Notes: generated from the sequence alone by a model not told the origin. Positions 17,098 through 26,577 are shown, counted from the first letter of the stretch. The stretch: DNA of 64,000 bases from Sphingorhabdus pulchriflava (GCF_003367235.1 NZ_QRGP01000002.1:449501-513500), one strand, 5' to 3'. A program made the numbers and translations.

Positions 17098-17283
17098 ATG
17101 TCGGAACGAACATTCCGCCTGATGCAATATCACCAGAAACTCGATGAAGAGCTGCGCGCCGAAATGCGCAGCAACTGGCCGAGTTTTGCCCGAATCCAGC
17201 GGCTGAAACGCATGAAGCTCGCCGTAAAGGATAAGTTACAGGCGCTGGTGGCCAAGGGACGCAAGACCCCCAAACCAGCCTGA
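17098..17283 (+). CDS. DUF465 (YdcH-like) small protein
   Basis: A 61-residue, helical, highly basic protein with MQYHQKLDEELRAEM and IQRLKRMKLAVKDKL, the pattern of the YdcH/DUF465 family (a helix hairpin ending LKxxKLxLKD). GAGGAGAAAGAC precedes the ATG at 17098. The function of the family is unknown. The untranslated region before it can form a long hairpin, so post-transcriptional control is possible. Confidence 0.85.
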   Translation: MSERTFRLMQYHQKLDEELRAEMRSNWPSFARIQRLKRMKLAVKDKLQALVAKGRKTPKPA

Positions 17284-17285
17284 TC

Positions 17286-17882
17286 TCAGACTGGCTGCGC
17301 TCGCCGCCCTCTCCCAAATTTGGCCCAAAGCCGAATGGCGAGCGCAGCCAACAACAGCGGCGCAAAAATACGCCCCTCGAGATGGTAGGCCGGGTCCGCA
17401 TGAAAGGCCCGGCTGCCATAACCGACAAGAAACACCGCCCAGGTCAGGTGCATGCCTGTGCTGTGCAATTGCTTCCAGCGAAGTCCTAGTCGTCTCTTCC
17501 ATCCGTCGGTCGAGGTAATCGCCATCAGATAGACGAATAGGTAAGCGAACGCCCCACCCGCCAGCGACAGCAGCGGACGCGGACGATAGAGGGTTATGTT
17601 TATCAGCAGCGCGACCAGATGGATGCTGTGCGCCAGCGCGAAAGCCAGCCCCCATTGCCGCCGTTGCCGCAACAGCGCCCGCGTCACGTCATTCGGCGTA
17701 AGCCGGTAAACGCTGCTCGCCAAATAGGTGAGCAGGAATATCGGCAATGCCGCCCGCGCTGTCCAGCGCGCGACCAAAAGTGCGTCGTCAGATGGCTTGG
17801 TTCCCATGTAGAACGCTGCTGCTATCGCAAACGTCGACAGAAGCAGCGCTATGATAAACGGAATGAGCCGATTTGCCGCCAA
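17286..17882 (-). CDS. Ferric reductase-like transmembrane protein
   Basis: A 198-residue membrane protein with about six helices. Histidines occur inside helices (FALAHSIHLV near residue 86 and WKQLHSTGMHLTW near 140), the pattern of haem-ligating ferric reductase / MsrQ-like domains. No flavin or NAD domain follows, so it would need a partner. No MsrP gene is adjacent. The start at 17882 is nearly abutting the M20 peptidase stop at 17892, so the two may be co-transcribed. Confidence 0.72.
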   Translation of the reverse strand: MAANRLIPFIIALLLSTFAIAAAFYMGTKPSDDALLVARWTARAALPIFLLTYLASSVYRLTPNDVTRALLRQRRQWGLAFALAHSIHLVALLINITLYRPRPLLSLAGGAFAYLFVYLMAITSTDGWKRRLGLRWKQLHSTGMHLTWAVFLVGYGSRAFHADPAYHLEGRIFAPLLLAALAIRLWAKFGRGRRAQPV

Positions 17883-17891
17883 GGCGTTAAG

Positions 17892-19229
17892 TCAATTTTG
17901 CCCGGGCTTCAACAAATCGAGCACAGCGGCGGTCATTGCCTCTACGCCCAGACGCACCGATGGTTCGGGATCGATCTTGAACAGCGGCGAATGATGCCCG
18001 GCAACCGGCGGGCCGCCATTTTTTGCAGCCTTGATCCATTCGGGATTGGTGCCTCCAACACCGAAATAATAGCCCGGAATGCCAAAGGAAGGATCGACAA
18101 AGAAGGCGAAGTCTTCGGCACCCATATTGGTCTGACGGAAGGGAACGACAACATCCTTGCCAAGCGCGTCACCAATGGCCGTATTGAGGCGGCGGGCGAG
18201 CGCGGCATCGTTCACAGTCACCGGCGTAGTCTCGGTAGCCTTGACGATGGGCAGTTTATCTTCGGGCAGGCCATTGGCGCGACCGATACCAACCGCAACG
18301 CGTTCGATCGACGCAATCAATTGGTCGCGCACCTCTTGGCTGTTGGCACGCACCGTAACCTGTAGGTCAGCATATTCGGAAATGATGTTGTGCTTTTGCC
18401 CCGCATGGAAGGCGCCGACCGTAATCACGCCGGGTTCCAGCGGGCCCTTTTCGCGGCTGATGATCGATTGCAGACCAACCACGATCTGCGATGCAATATA
18501 GACCGGATCGCGACCGAGGTGCGGTGCCGCGCCGTGCGTTGCGATGCCGGGAACGCGAATGTCGACGCTGTCGGCAGACGAATATTGGATACCTTCCGAC
18601 GCGGCAATCTTGCCTGTTTCCAGTTCGGCGGCCACGTGGAAAGCCAGCGCATAATTGGGCTTCGGAAAGCGGGTGTAGAGCCCGTCCTTGACCATGGCGG
18701 CAGCACCGCCGACACGTTCTTCGGCGGGCTGAACGATGAACAACACGGTGCCCTTCCAGCGATCTTTCATCCGCGCCAGTTGGCGAGCCGTTCCGACCAG
18801 AGAGGTGATGTGTACATCATGGCCGCAGGCGTGCATCACTGGCATCTCAAGGCCATCGACGCCAACCTGACGCACGGTCGAGGCATTGGCATAGCCGGAC
18901 CGTTCCTGCACCGGCAGCCCGTCCATATCGGCGCGGACCAATACCACGGGGCCATCGCCATTTTTGAGGACGCCTACCACGCCGGTTTGCCCGACCTTTT
19001 CAGTCACCGCCATTCCGGGGATAGCGCGCAACTCCTGCGCCATCCGCGCTGCGGTCTTGAACTCGCGGAAAGACAGTTCGGGGTTGCGATGGAAATGGTC
19101 CCAAAGCGCGCCCAATGACTTGTCATAATCCGCTTTAACATCGCCCGCATAATCGGGCTTTGCCGCTGCTGGTGTCGCAATCACGGCAAGGGCCGCAGAA
19201 GCGGTGAGCAAGAATCGTCCGATGTTCAT
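17892..19229 (-). CDS. M20 family amidohydrolase/peptidase, secreted
   Basis: A 445-residue metallohydrolase with a signal peptide (MNIGRFLLTASAALAVIATPAAA). It has the M20 motifs VRADMDGLPV, HACGHDVH, PAEERVGG (catalytic Glu with metal Glu), AFHV and a C-terminal GHHSPLF. These belong to the M20D amidohydrolases, which hydrolyse N-acyl amino acids or aminoacyl amides. The start at 19229 has GGGAGGAAATC in front; the longer frame adds a non-signal stretch. It follows the serine hydrolase and may belong to one envelope-hydrolase transcript. Confidence 0.92.
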   Translation of the reverse strand: MNIGRFLLTASAALAVIATPAAAKPDYAGDVKADYDKSLGALWDHFHRNPELSFREFKTAARMAQELRAIPGMAVTEKVGQTGVVGVLKNGDGPVVLVRADMDGLPVQERSGYANASTVRQVGVDGLEMPVMHACGHDVHITSLVGTARQLARMKDRWKGTVLFIVQPAEERVGGAAAMVKDGLYTRFPKPNYALAFHVAAELETGKIAASEGIQYSSADSVDIRVPGIATHGAAPHLGRDPVYIASQIVVGLQSIISREKGPLEPGVITVGAFHAGQKHNIISEYADLQVTVRANSQEVRDQLIASIERVAVGIGRANGLPEDKLPIVKATETTPVTVNDAALARRLNTAIGDALGKDVVVPFRQTNMGAEDFAFFVDPSFGIPGYYFGVGGTNPEWIKAAKNGGPPVAGHHSPLFKIDPEPSVRLGVEAMTAAVLDLLKPGQN

Positions 19230-19257
19230 GATTTCCTCCCTGTTTCCGTGAAGACTA

Positions 19258-20388
19258 TCACGGACAGGTTTCAAGGCAATGGCCGATAGGTGTTTCTGCG
19301 GGGACCATGGTTACATATTGGGCGAAGCCTTTCCGGGTTTCCGGATTGACCCACAGGCCAGCGCGCAGAGCATAAGCTTCGCCGACATGGCCTATCCATA
19401 AAGCGCCAGCGGAATCCTCATGGATATGCACGCCCAGCCCATAGGCCTTGAAATAGCCCCGGTCATCGTCACCATTCACGCCGTTGAAGCGCCATTGCAG
19501 TCGTGTCATTTCAGCAAAGGCTTTGCTTGAAAGCAGGGGGCGGCCGCCATTCAACATAAGTTGCCCGACCTTTGCCAGATCATCTGCTGAAATGCGCAAG
19601 CCGCCTTGCGGGCTGAAAGAGGAGCCGTTTCTACCGAGCGGGTAGCGACGCAGATCGCAACTGCCGTCGGCGGCGGCGAGGACAGGGCACGGATCTGAGC
19701 CCTTGATAGCGGCGTCGCGTGCCAGATCGCCGTTGGTACGGAGCAATGTCACCGCTTGTGCCCGCCGACCGGGGCTGCACCCCGCACCCCAATTGAAACA
19801 GGCGTCAATTTTCAGCGGAGCAAGCACAGTCTTTGCAACCAGCTTGTCGAACCGCTCACCCGTCGCAGCCTCAATCGTCGCCGCAATGATTGGGGAGTTC
19901 AGATTGGCATAGCTGAAATAGATGCCGGGGCGGTGCTTTGAATCCCACGCCGCCGCGTTCGTCATCACCGCCTCGACTTGGCCATCGAGTGGAATCAGAT
20001 AGTCAATCTTGTCGCGCACGCCCGATGTGTGGGTCATGAGGTGACGAAGCGTGATGTCCTGATCCGGAAAAGCCGGATTGCGGATCTGAAATCCCAGATA
20101 CTCTGAAATATCCCGATCCAGATCGATGCGGCCCTGATCGACAAGTCGCATCACCGCGATTGCCGTTACCAGTTTCGAAATCGAAGCAACCCGAACCGGA
20201 TCATTCGCGCTCACGGCGCGACCACGGACGCCAGCCTCCCCATCAGCCCGAGACGCCAAAATCTTGCTACTGTCGAAATCGATCCTTACGACCGCGGGCC
20301 TTGGCAAAACAGGTTCGGCAGAACTGGCGATTGGAGCGAATGCCAAAGCCGCTATGGCTAGTGCAATCGCTGCTTTAGCGACGATCAC
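19258..20388 (-). CDS. Serine hydrolase, class C beta-lactamase family
   Basis: A 376-residue secreted protein with a signal peptide and the penicillin-binding fold motifs: SxxK as SISK near residue 70, YAN as YSYANLN near 160, and an HxG-type HVG near 340 in place of KTG. Members range from D-aminopeptidases to esterases. The two cysteine pairs (CFNWGAGC, CPVLAAADGSC) suggest disulfides. The GTG start overlaps the DUF3617 lipoprotein stop (GTGA). True antibiotic resistance is not implied. Confidence 0.88.
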   Translation of the reverse strand: MIVAKAAIALAIAALAFAPIASSAEPVLPRPAVVRIDFDSSKILASRADGEAGVRGRAVSANDPVRVASISKLVTAIAVMRLVDQGRIDLDRDISEYLGFQIRNPAFPDQDITLRHLMTHTSGVRDKIDYLIPLDGQVEAVMTNAAAWDSKHRPGIYFSYANLNSPIIAATIEAATGERFDKLVAKTVLAPLKIDACFNWGAGCSPGRRAQAVTLLRTNGDLARDAAIKGSDPCPVLAAADGSCDLRRYPLGRNGSSFSPQGGLRISADDLAKVGQLMLNGGRPLLSSKAFAEMTRLQWRFNGVNGDDDRGYFKAYGLGVHIHEDSAGALWIGHVGEAYALRAGLWVNPETRKGFAQYVTMVPAETPIGHCLETCP

Positions 20389-20942
20389 TCGTCCCCCCTG
20401 CAGCTACCTTCATGCTTCCCGGTCATCGTGCCATCCAGCTTGATCTTCCCAGCGATGGGAACATGGACGACCAATTTGGTGTCGAACCGGAACTCGGTAT
20501 CACCGACCGTGCCGTCAAGATCCATATCGGCCTTGCCCATGCTGCCCATGCCACAGCTTAGCTGCATGCTGACCCGATTTCCGGCAATGTCGAATTTGCG
20601 ATAGTTGCAATCTTCCGCACCTTCGCCGCCGAAAAAGTCGGGGCCGGGTTGCGCGGCATTGGCTTCGCTCAGGCACGATATTCCCGATGCGCCGGTCGAC
20701 AGCTCTTCCCTAATCTGTTCCTTTTCCTTGTTGCCCAACCGAGGGACGTCAATCTCGGTAAAGGCAAAGCTGGTGCGCCAGCGCCCCGGCTGCATGGCAA
20801 GATAGCCGTCACGCCGCATTTCATCGGCGCGCTCATTGCGCGAAACTTTGCCATCACCGTTCACGTCCGAATTGTCGGAACATGCCGCTACGGTCATTGC
20901 CGCACCCAATATGGCGAGAATTGAGGTTTTACGCATATTCAT
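20385..20942 (-). CDS. DUF3617 lipoprotein with EF-hand loop
   Basis: A 185-residue predicted lipoprotein with lipobox VAAC (Cys21). Residues 26-37 (DVNGDGKVSRNE) match a canonical EF-hand calcium loop, with Asp, Asn, Asp, Gly and a final Glu. The rest is the DUF3617 pattern: MQPGRWRTSFAF, two cysteines in ISCL and EDCNY, and a C-terminal beta domain ending GSC. It is the second of two tandem paralogues. The serine hydrolase follows with a 4-base overlap. The function is unknown; a calcium-binding envelope protein is inferred. Confidence 0.82.
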   Translation of the reverse strand: MNMRKTSILAILGAAMTVAACSDNSDVNGDGKVSRNERADEMRRDGYLAMQPGRWRTSFAFTEIDVPRLGNKEKEQIREELSTGASGISCLSEANAAQPGPDFFGGEGAEDCNYRKFDIAGNRVSMQLSCGMGSMGKADMDLDGTVGDTEFRFDTKLVVHVPIAGKIKLDGTMTGKHEGSCRGDE

Positions 20943-20945
20943 GGC

Positions 20946-21494
20946 TCAAGCCGGGCAGTCGCCCAGACGCTTGCCATCAATCTTGCCCTTCATGGTCATT
21001 TCACCCATCGGTGTGCCTGATGCTTTTTGTTCCATCGTCATCGAATAGCTTTCGGCTTCAAAGCTGCCTTCCATTTTGCTGGCTATGACCATCTTGTCCT
21101 GCGGCTTACAAGTCATCTGGACACTCATTTTGTTGCCCGAACGGTCAAGCTGCTCGAATGTGCAGTTTGCGCTGGCATCTCCACCAAAGAAATCCGCTCC
21201 CGGCTTTTCGGCCTGTTCTTTGGTGAGGCAGGATTTCACGGACATGCCGCTCCCCATTGCCTTGGTCATCTGCGTTTTCGCGGCTTCGGGCATGCCAGGG
21301 GCATCGATGCTGTCAAAGCTGATTTTGACTTCCCACATGCCGGGCTTCATCGCCATTGCGCCGCCCTGCGACAATTCCTTTTGCGCTTCGTCGGCGCTCA
21401 CTTTGCCATCGCCATCCGCATCGGCACCTTTGTCAGAGCAAGCCGAAATCGCGAACATGCTGGCGGCAACGCCTGCCAATAGAAATTTACGCAT
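20946..21494 (-). CDS. DUF3617 lipoprotein with EF-hand loop (paralogue)
   Basis: A 182-residue predicted lipoprotein with lipobox ISAC (Cys19) and an EF-hand loop at residues 25-36 (DADGDGKVSADE). DUF3617 follows, with MKPGMWEVKISFD, a shared DFFGG block and paired cysteines. It is clearly homologous to its downstream neighbour, from which it is separated by only 3 bases, so it is a tandem duplication in one transcript. The role is unknown. Confidence 0.82.
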   Translation of the reverse strand: MRKFLLAGVAASMFAISACSDKGADADGDGKVSADEAQKELSQGGAMAMKPGMWEVKISFDSIDAPGMPEAAKTQMTKAMGSGMSVKSCLTKEQAEKPGADFFGGDASANCTFEQLDRSGNKMSVQMTCKPQDKMVIASKMEGSFEAESYSMTMEQKASGTPMGEMTMKGKIDGKRLGDCPA

Positions 21495-21659
21495 CTGTAT
21501 CTCCCTTAGACCAATAACGGCTCCTGCCCTTGTTTGTCGTCTAATCGTATAATTGGCAACCGTTTTGGCATAGCTATTCTTCGTTCATGACAAGGACAGC
21601 ACGAATGGCTAAGGAGACGCCAATCTACTACAAATGGTTCGACAGGAGAGTCTTCCAGC

Positions 21660-22322
21660 ATGTTTCGTTTTGTTACTTTTCTGTTGGTTACGCTGTTCGG
21701 CGTTTCGACTGTATTCGCACAAACAGCAGAGGCCCCAGCCGCTGCACCCGCAGTTGCTCCGGTCATCGATGAGGCGGAGAATGTCCTGCATCTTGACCTG
21801 TCGACCGGCGGTCGGGTGAGCATTAAAATGTTCCCGGCGGTGGCTCCCGCGCATGTCGAACGCATCAAGACGCTTGCGCGTCAGGGCTTTTACAACGGCG
21901 TGGTTTTTCATCGTGTTATCGAAGGTTTCATGGCGCAGACCGGCGATCCTACGGGGACTGGTACCGGCGGTTCGCCGCTGCCGGATCTGAAAGCTGAATT
22001 CAACCCGACCCCGCATTTGCGAGGAACGGTATCGATGGCGCGTGCCGCAAGTGTGGATAGCGCGAACAGCCAGTTCTTCATCTGCTTTCAGCCGCGCTTC
22101 GCCCTCGACAACAATTACACTGCGTTCGGGCGGGTGATTGCAGGCATGCAATATGTCGATGCTATCCAGCGTGGAGAGCCGCCGGCGACGCCGGACCGGA
22201 TTTTGCAGGCGTCGATCGCCGCAGACAATGTGCCGTTGCCGGATTTCGCGGCTGTGGCGAAGCCAGCCACTCCCATTGACGCGCCGGTTACGCTGAGCGA
22301 CCTCAACAAGCCATTGAACTGA
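21660..22322 (+). CDS. Cyclophilin-type peptidylprolyl isomerase, periplasmic
   Basis: A 220-residue protein with an N-terminal signal peptide ([20 protein letters not shown]), an Ala/Pro linker, and a classical cyclophilin domain: [34 protein letters not shown] and [11 protein letters not shown]. The FHRV, QTGD and FFI motifs carry the active-site Arg, Gln and Phe, so it should be active. It is followed 22 bases later by queA. The 165 bases in front, down to the DUF3617 gene, hold only a divergent promoter region as far as I can see. Confidence 0.93.
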   Translation: MFRFVTFLLVTLFGVSTVFAQTAEAPAAAPAVAPVIDEAENVLHLDLSTGGRVSIKMFPAVAPAHVERIKTLARQGFYNGVVFHRVIEGFMAQTGDPTGTGTGGSPLPDLKAEFNPTPHLRGTVSMARAASVDSANSQFFICFQPRFALDNNYTAFGRVIAGMQYVDAIQRGEPPATPDRILQASIAADNVPLPDFAAVAKPATPIDAPVTLSDLNKPLN

Positions 22323-22344
22323 ACCAGCGCTCCAGAAAGCCATT

Positions 22345-23388
22345 GTGCGCGTAGACTTGTTCGATTTCGAGCTTCCGCCCGAGCGGATAGCGCTTCGACC
22401 GGTGTCGCCGCGTGATGCGGCGAGGATGTTATGCGTTTCGGGCGACGGCTCGATGCATGATGCGCAGGTTCTCGATCTACCGCAGCGGCTGCGCGCGGGC
22501 GATTGCCTTGTCTTCAATGACACGAAGGTGATCCCGGCCCAGTTGGAAGGCGTGCGTCGCACCTTTAAGGGCGATGAGGCCCGGATTGGCGCAACGCTTC
22601 ACAAGCGGATAGATCTGCGCCGCTGGCAGGCTTTCATCCGCAACGCCAAAAGGTTGCGCGCGGGCGACCGGATCGAATTCCCGGCCGATGTCAGCGCTAT
22701 CGCGCAGGAAAGACTGGAGGATGGCAGTTTCATTCTGGCCTTTGAAGGTGAAGAGCCGGTCGAACTGCTGCTCGAACGTGCAGGGCAAATGCCGTTGCCG
22801 CCTTATATAGCGGGGAAGCGTCCGACCGACGCGCAAGACCGCAGCGACTATCAAACAATGTTTGCAGAAAAAGAGGGAGCCGTAGCGGCGCCGACAGCAT
22901 CGCTACATTTCACCCCGCGACTAATGGCAGCGCTGGCGGAGGCAGGTATCGGCCATGAAACGCTTACGCTGCATGTCGGTGCGGGTACGTTCCTGCCAGT
23001 TAAGGCCGACGATACCGACACGCACAAAATGCACAGCGAATGGGGGCAAATCGACGCCGCGACCGCGGCACGGTTGAACGCCTTGCGCGCCAAGGGCGGA
23101 CGCATCATCGCGGTCGGCACCACTTCGCTCCGCCTCCTCGAAAGTGCGGCGGGCGAGGACGGGCTGGTTCAGCCTTTTGAGGGAGACACAGCGATATTCA
23201 TCACCCCGGGATACCGTTTCAAAGCAATCGACGGGCTGATGACAAACTTCCATTTGCCCAAATCGACCTTGTTCATGCTTGTCAGCGCGCTGATGGGGCT
23301 GGAGACGATGCAGGCAGCCTATGCCCATGCCATCGCGCAGGGCTATCGTTACTACAGCTATGGGGACAGCAGCCTGTTGCTGCCATAA
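22345..23388 (+). CDS. queA: tRNA preQ1(34) S-adenosylmethionine ribosyltransferase-isomerase
   Basis: A 347-residue QueA that transfers and isomerises the ribosyl part of S-adenosylmethionine onto preQ1 in tRNA to form epoxyqueuosine. Recognisable blocks include [16 protein letters not shown] at the start, [42 protein letters not shown] and [19 protein letters not shown]. The GTG start at 22345 has no strong ribosome-binding site; the length matches the family. Its TAA stop is the left end of a palindrome shared with pyk. Confidence 0.97.
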   Translation: MRVDLFDFELPPERIALRPVSPRDAARMLCVSGDGSMHDAQVLDLPQRLRAGDCLVFNDTKVIPAQLEGVRRTFKGDEARIGATLHKRIDLRRWQAFIRNAKRLRAGDRIEFPADVSAIAQERLEDGSFILAFEGEEPVELLLERAGQMPLPPYIAGKRPTDAQDRSDYQTMFAEKEGAVAAPTASLHFTPRLMAALAEAGIGHETLTLHVGAGTFLPVKADDTDTHKMHSEWGQIDAATAARLNALRAKGGRIIAVGTTSLRLLESAAGEDGLVQPFEGDTAIFITPGYRFKAIDGLMTNFHLPKSTLFMLVSALMGLETMQAAYAHAIAQGYRYYSYGDSSLLLP

Positions 23389-23408
23389 ATAGGGACAGTC
23401 CCTATTTA
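23386..23408. terminator. 23-base palindrome joining the stops of queA and pyk
   Basis: TAAATAGGGAC and GTCCCTATTTA are 11-base arms around a single A. The first TAA is the queA stop and, on the other strand, the TAA at the other end is the pyk stop. Convergent transcripts from both sides would end in the same hairpin followed by A/T-rich bases, so it is a likely bidirectional terminator or a mobile REP-like repeat. Confidence 0.6.
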
Positions 23409-24854
23409 ATGCCCCTTCAGTTCGTCTCCGGTCAGGCGGACGACATGGAGCACATTGGTTGAACCCGGTGTGCCAAACGGAACGCCCGCCATCATGATCA
23501 GTCGCGCGCCCGCGCTGCCCAGATGATAGCGCAGCGCCATGCGTTTCCCTTTGGCGACCATTTCCTCGAAGCTGCCAATATCCTTGGTGGTGACGGCAAA
23601 GGCGCCCCATAGCAGGCCGAGCCTCCGCGCGGTCGAGCGCGAAGCGGTTAGCACCAGCAAGGGTACCGATGGCCGCTCGCGCGAGATGCGACGTGCGGTG
23701 GATCCGGACGATGTGAAGCAGACAATCGCGCTGGTTTCGACCGTGTCGGCGATCCGCCCGCTCGCCTCGGCCAGCGCGTCGGCGGTGGTGGCATCGGCGG
23801 GTGTTTCGGTGAAATGGATGCGCTTGAAGAAATCGGGGTCGCCTTCGACCTGCTGCGCGATCCGGTCCATGATCGACACTGCCTCAATCGGCCATGCGCC
23901 CGCTGCTGTTTCCGCCGAGAGCATCACCGCGTCGGCACCATCGTAAATCGCAGTCGCAACGTCCGAAACTTCGGCGCGGGTCGGGGTGGGGGAGACAATC
24001 ATCGATTCGAGCATCTGTGTGGCTACGACTACCGGTTTGCCCATTTGCCGTGCGGTTGAGACGATCTTCTTCTGCAGCGGCGGAACCTGTTCGGGCGGCA
24101 GTTCGACGCCCAGATCGCCGCGCGCGACCATCACGCCGTCGGCAATTTCGAGGATTTCTTCCAGCCGGCCAATGGCGGCGGGCTTTTCGATTTTCGCGAG
24201 TAAGGCCGCCTTGCCACCAATGAGTTTCTTGCCCTCCGCCACATCCTCGGGTCGCTGCACGAACGACATCGCCACCCAATCGACGCCCTGTTCGAGCGCA
24301 AATGCAAGGTCGGACCTGTCCTTGTCGGTCAGCGCGGCGATTGGCACTACCACGTCGGGGACATTGAGCCCCTTGCGGTCGGAGAGCATGCCGCCAACCT
24401 CGACTCTGGTGTCGATATGGTCGGGGCTGATGTCGGTGACGCGCAACACCACTTTGCCGTCGTCGAGCAACAGGCGGGTATCGATTTCGAGTGCGGCGAA
24501 GATTTCCGGATGCGGCAAATGGACGCGCGTTGCGTCCCCTGCCTTCTTGTTCGTATCGAGACGGAAGGGCTCGCCCGTCTTGAGTTCCACCTTGCCACCC
24601 GCAAATGTGCCTACGCGCAGCTTAGGCCCTTGCAAGTCAACGAGGATCGTTGTTGGACGGTTGTACGCCTTCTCAAGCGCGCGGATGTTAGCGATCAGCT
24701 GGGCTTTTTCGCCCTGTTCGCCATGGCTCATATTGACGCGGAAAGCATCAGCCCCGGCGCGGAACAGCTTTTCGATCATTTCTGGCGTGTCGCTTGCCGG
24801 GCCCAAAGTGGCGAGAATGCGGACTTTGCGCATGCGCGGCTTATGATATTGCAT
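23406..24854 (-). CDS. pyk: Pyruvate kinase
   Basis: A 482-residue glycolytic enzyme making pyruvate and ATP from phosphoenolpyruvate. Motifs are in order: LATLGPAS, VNMSHGEQ, DLQGPKLRVG, MVARGDLGVELP, TQMLESMI and DGADAVMLSAETAAG, then the C-terminal allosteric domain with CFTSSGSTAR. I take the ATG at 24854, giving the usual length; a further ATG at 24833 (MRKVRIL) is also possible. The much longer open frame upstream overlaps the divergent DUF1244 gene and is not real. It converges on queA with a shared palindrome. Confidence 0.97.
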   Translation of the reverse strand: MQYHKPRMRKVRILATLGPASDTPEMIEKLFRAGADAFRVNMSHGEQGEKAQLIANIRALEKAYNRPTTILVDLQGPKLRVGTFAGGKVELKTGEPFRLDTNKKAGDATRVHLPHPEIFAALEIDTRLLLDDGKVVLRVTDISPDHIDTRVEVGGMLSDRKGLNVPDVVVPIAALTDKDRSDLAFALEQGVDWVAMSFVQRPEDVAEGKKLIGGKAALLAKIEKPAAIGRLEEILEIADGVMVARGDLGVELPPEQVPPLQKKIVSTARQMGKPVVVATQMLESMIVSPTPTRAEVSDVATAIYDGADAVMLSAETAAGAWPIEAVSIMDRIAQQVEGDPDFFKRIHFTETPADATTADALAEASGRIADTVETSAIVCFTSSGSTARRISRERPSVPLLVLTASRSTARRLGLLWGAFAVTTKDIGSFEEMVAKGKRMALRYHLGSAGARLIMMAGVPFGTPGSTNVLHVVRLTGDELKGH

Positions 24855-24938
24855 CTGGGAAGGCTCTTTCGCGCTCTGGATTTTGTCTCTCTTGCCTCCC
24901 ATAACGGGGAGGAACCGGAACGGGAAGGGAGCATAGCT

Positions 24939-25229
24939 ATGCAAATTAGTGATCAGGCAGCAGCAGCGGCATTCAGGCGGCTGGTCGCGCACTTGCAGCA
25001 CCGCCACGATGCCGAGAATATTGAACTGATGGGCCTCGCTGGATTCTGCCGCAATTGCCTTGCGGATTGGGTGATGGAGGCGCAGCCAGAGCTTTCGAAG
25101 GAAGAAGCGCGCACCCTGATCCATGGCATGCCACCTGCGGAATGGAAGGCGAAATATCAGAGCGAGGCGACGCCCGAACAGTTGCAGCGTATGGAAAAAA
25201 GCTTGGCGAAAAACGCCGCGCACAACTAG
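24939..25229 (+). CDS. DUF1244 family protein
   Basis: A 96-residue protein with the highly conserved AFRRLVAHLQHRHDAENIELMGLAGFCRNCLADW block. It matches DUF1244, a small helical family of unknown function found widely in proteobacteria. The start at 24939 has GGGAAGGGAGC in front. It is divergent from pyk and ends 34 bases before the secreted amidohydrolase. The two cysteines in FCRNC could bind metal. No function can be assigned. Confidence 0.88.
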   Translation: MQISDQAAAAAFRRLVAHLQHRHDAENIELMGLAGFCRNCLADWVMEAQPELSKEEARTLIHGMPPAEWKAKYQSEATPEQLQRMEKSLAKNAAHN

Positions 25230-25263
25230 CCTTGTAAAATCGAATCTGCGGGGGAGAGAAATT

Positions 25264-26577
25264 ATGAAGCGCGCAATTCTGGCGGCCACTTTGCTGTTGG
25301 CGAGCACACCACTCGCTGCCCAGTCTGGCAGCACGACCTATATCCACGCCGGACGACTGCTCGACCAGCCTGGGCAGGCTCCGCGCGGCGCATCGACGAT
25401 CATTGTGCGCGACGGCAAGGTGGCCGAAGTGCGCGATGGCTTTGTCGCGCCAGAAGCTGACGCACGGCTCGTTGATCTCAAGACGCAGTTTGTCCTCCCC
25501 GGACTGATCGACATGCACGTTCATATTTCCAGCGATGACAATCTGCTGCGCAGCCGCCTGGAAGGCCCAAGCCGTGATGTCGAAGATGTTTTCGTCATTG
25601 CCCAGAATAACGCCCGGTTGACGCTGGAGGCGGGATTCACCACCGTTCGCGACCTCGGCGGTGAGGGCCGCGCCACGGCAACGCTGCGCGATGCGATCAA
25701 CAATGGCGTGATTGTAGGCCCGACCATCATACCAGCGGGTACGATGGTGTCGGTGACCGGCGGTCATGGCGGCGTCAACGGGCTGAACCGCGTCTTCACG
25801 CATGCCGTCGCCGCCGAACGCACCAACATCTGCGACGGGCCGGATAGCTGCGCCAGCGCAGTTCGTGCACAGATATCCATAGGCGCGGAAGTCATCAAAT
25901 TCGCTGCGACCGGCGGGGTTCGCTCCAATGTTGCGGGCGGGTTGGGCAAACAGATGACCGACGCCGAGATGAAGTCCATCGTCGATACCGGCCACAGCTT
26001 TGGTCGCAAGGTCACCGCCCATGCGCATGGCAAGGAAGGCATCGACGCCGCACTTCGCGCCGGGGTGGACAGCATTGAGCATGGCAGTTTCATCGACGAT
26101 GAGACTGTGAAGCTATTCAAGGCCGAGGGGGCCGCGCTTGTTCCGACAGCGGTTGCACCCATTGCCGCGCTGGCACAGGCGCGGCGCGGTGATGCACCTG
26201 CGCCGCAACTCGCCAAGGCTGAGGAAGCTGCGGCAGCGCATGCGGCAAGTATGGCCCGTGCGGTCAAGGGCGGGGTTCGCATCCTTTTTGGCACCGACAG
26301 TGGCGTCGCCCCGCACGGTGATAACGCCAAGGAATTTGCCTTGATGGTCAAGGCGGGCATGACGCCAGCACAGGCGATCAAATCCGCTACCGCCGACAAT
26401 GCCGCCGAACTCGACCGCCCCATCGGCGTGATTGCGCCGGGCCGCGATGCCGATATCATCGCAATAGCGGCCGATCCATTGGCGGACGTAACGGCACTGG
26501 AGAAAGTCGATTTTGTGATGCGGCGCGGCGTCGTCCATAAGCTGGGCGGGAAACGCCAGCCTTTCCCACCCGAATGA
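25264..26577 (+). CDS. Secreted amidohydrolase (imidazolonepropionase/prolidase-like)
   Basis: A 437-residue metal-dependent hydrolase with a signal peptide ending LAAQ. Metal-site motifs are GLIDMHVHISS near residue 85 (HxH), VIKFAATGGV with the bridging lysine, HAHGKEG and SIEHGSF for two more histidines, and FGTDSGVAPHG for the aspartate. This is the Xaa-Pro dipeptidase/imidazolonepropionase-like group of the amidohydrolase superfamily, often acting on cyclic amides or dipeptides in the periplasm. The GGGGAGAGAAATT leader before the ATG supports this start. Confidence 0.92.
   Translation: MKRAILAATLLLASTPLAAQSGSTTYIHAGRLLDQPGQAPRGASTIIVRDGKVAEVRDGFVAPEADARLVDLKTQFVLPGLIDMHVHISSDDNLLRSRLEGPSRDVEDVFVIAQNNARLTLEAGFTTVRDLGGEGRATATLRDAINNGVIVGPTIIPAGTMVSVTGGHGGVNGLNRVFTHAVAAERTNICDGPDSCASAVRAQISIGAEVIKFAATGGVRSNVAGGLGKQMTDAEMKSIVDTGHSFGRKVTAHAHGKEGIDAALRAGVDSIEHGSFIDDETVKLFKAEGAALVPTAVAPIAALAQARRGDAPAPQLAKAEEAAAAHAASMARAVKGGVRILFGTDSGVAPHGDNAKEFALMVKAGMTPAQAIKSATADNAAELDRPIGVIAPGRDADIIAIAADPLADVTALEKVDFVMRRGVVHKLGGKRQPFPPE

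Noticed and set aside
21587-21659. Possible small gene before the cyclophilin gene (MAKETPIYYKW...)
   Set aside because: The frame runs through the cyclophilin start in another frame, and the sequence is too short to judge; most likely leader sequence.
24855-25334. Upstream extension of pyk (to 25334) as an N-terminal domain
   Set aside because: It runs antisense through the DUF1244 gene and has no similarity to pyruvate kinase; the family start fits 24854.
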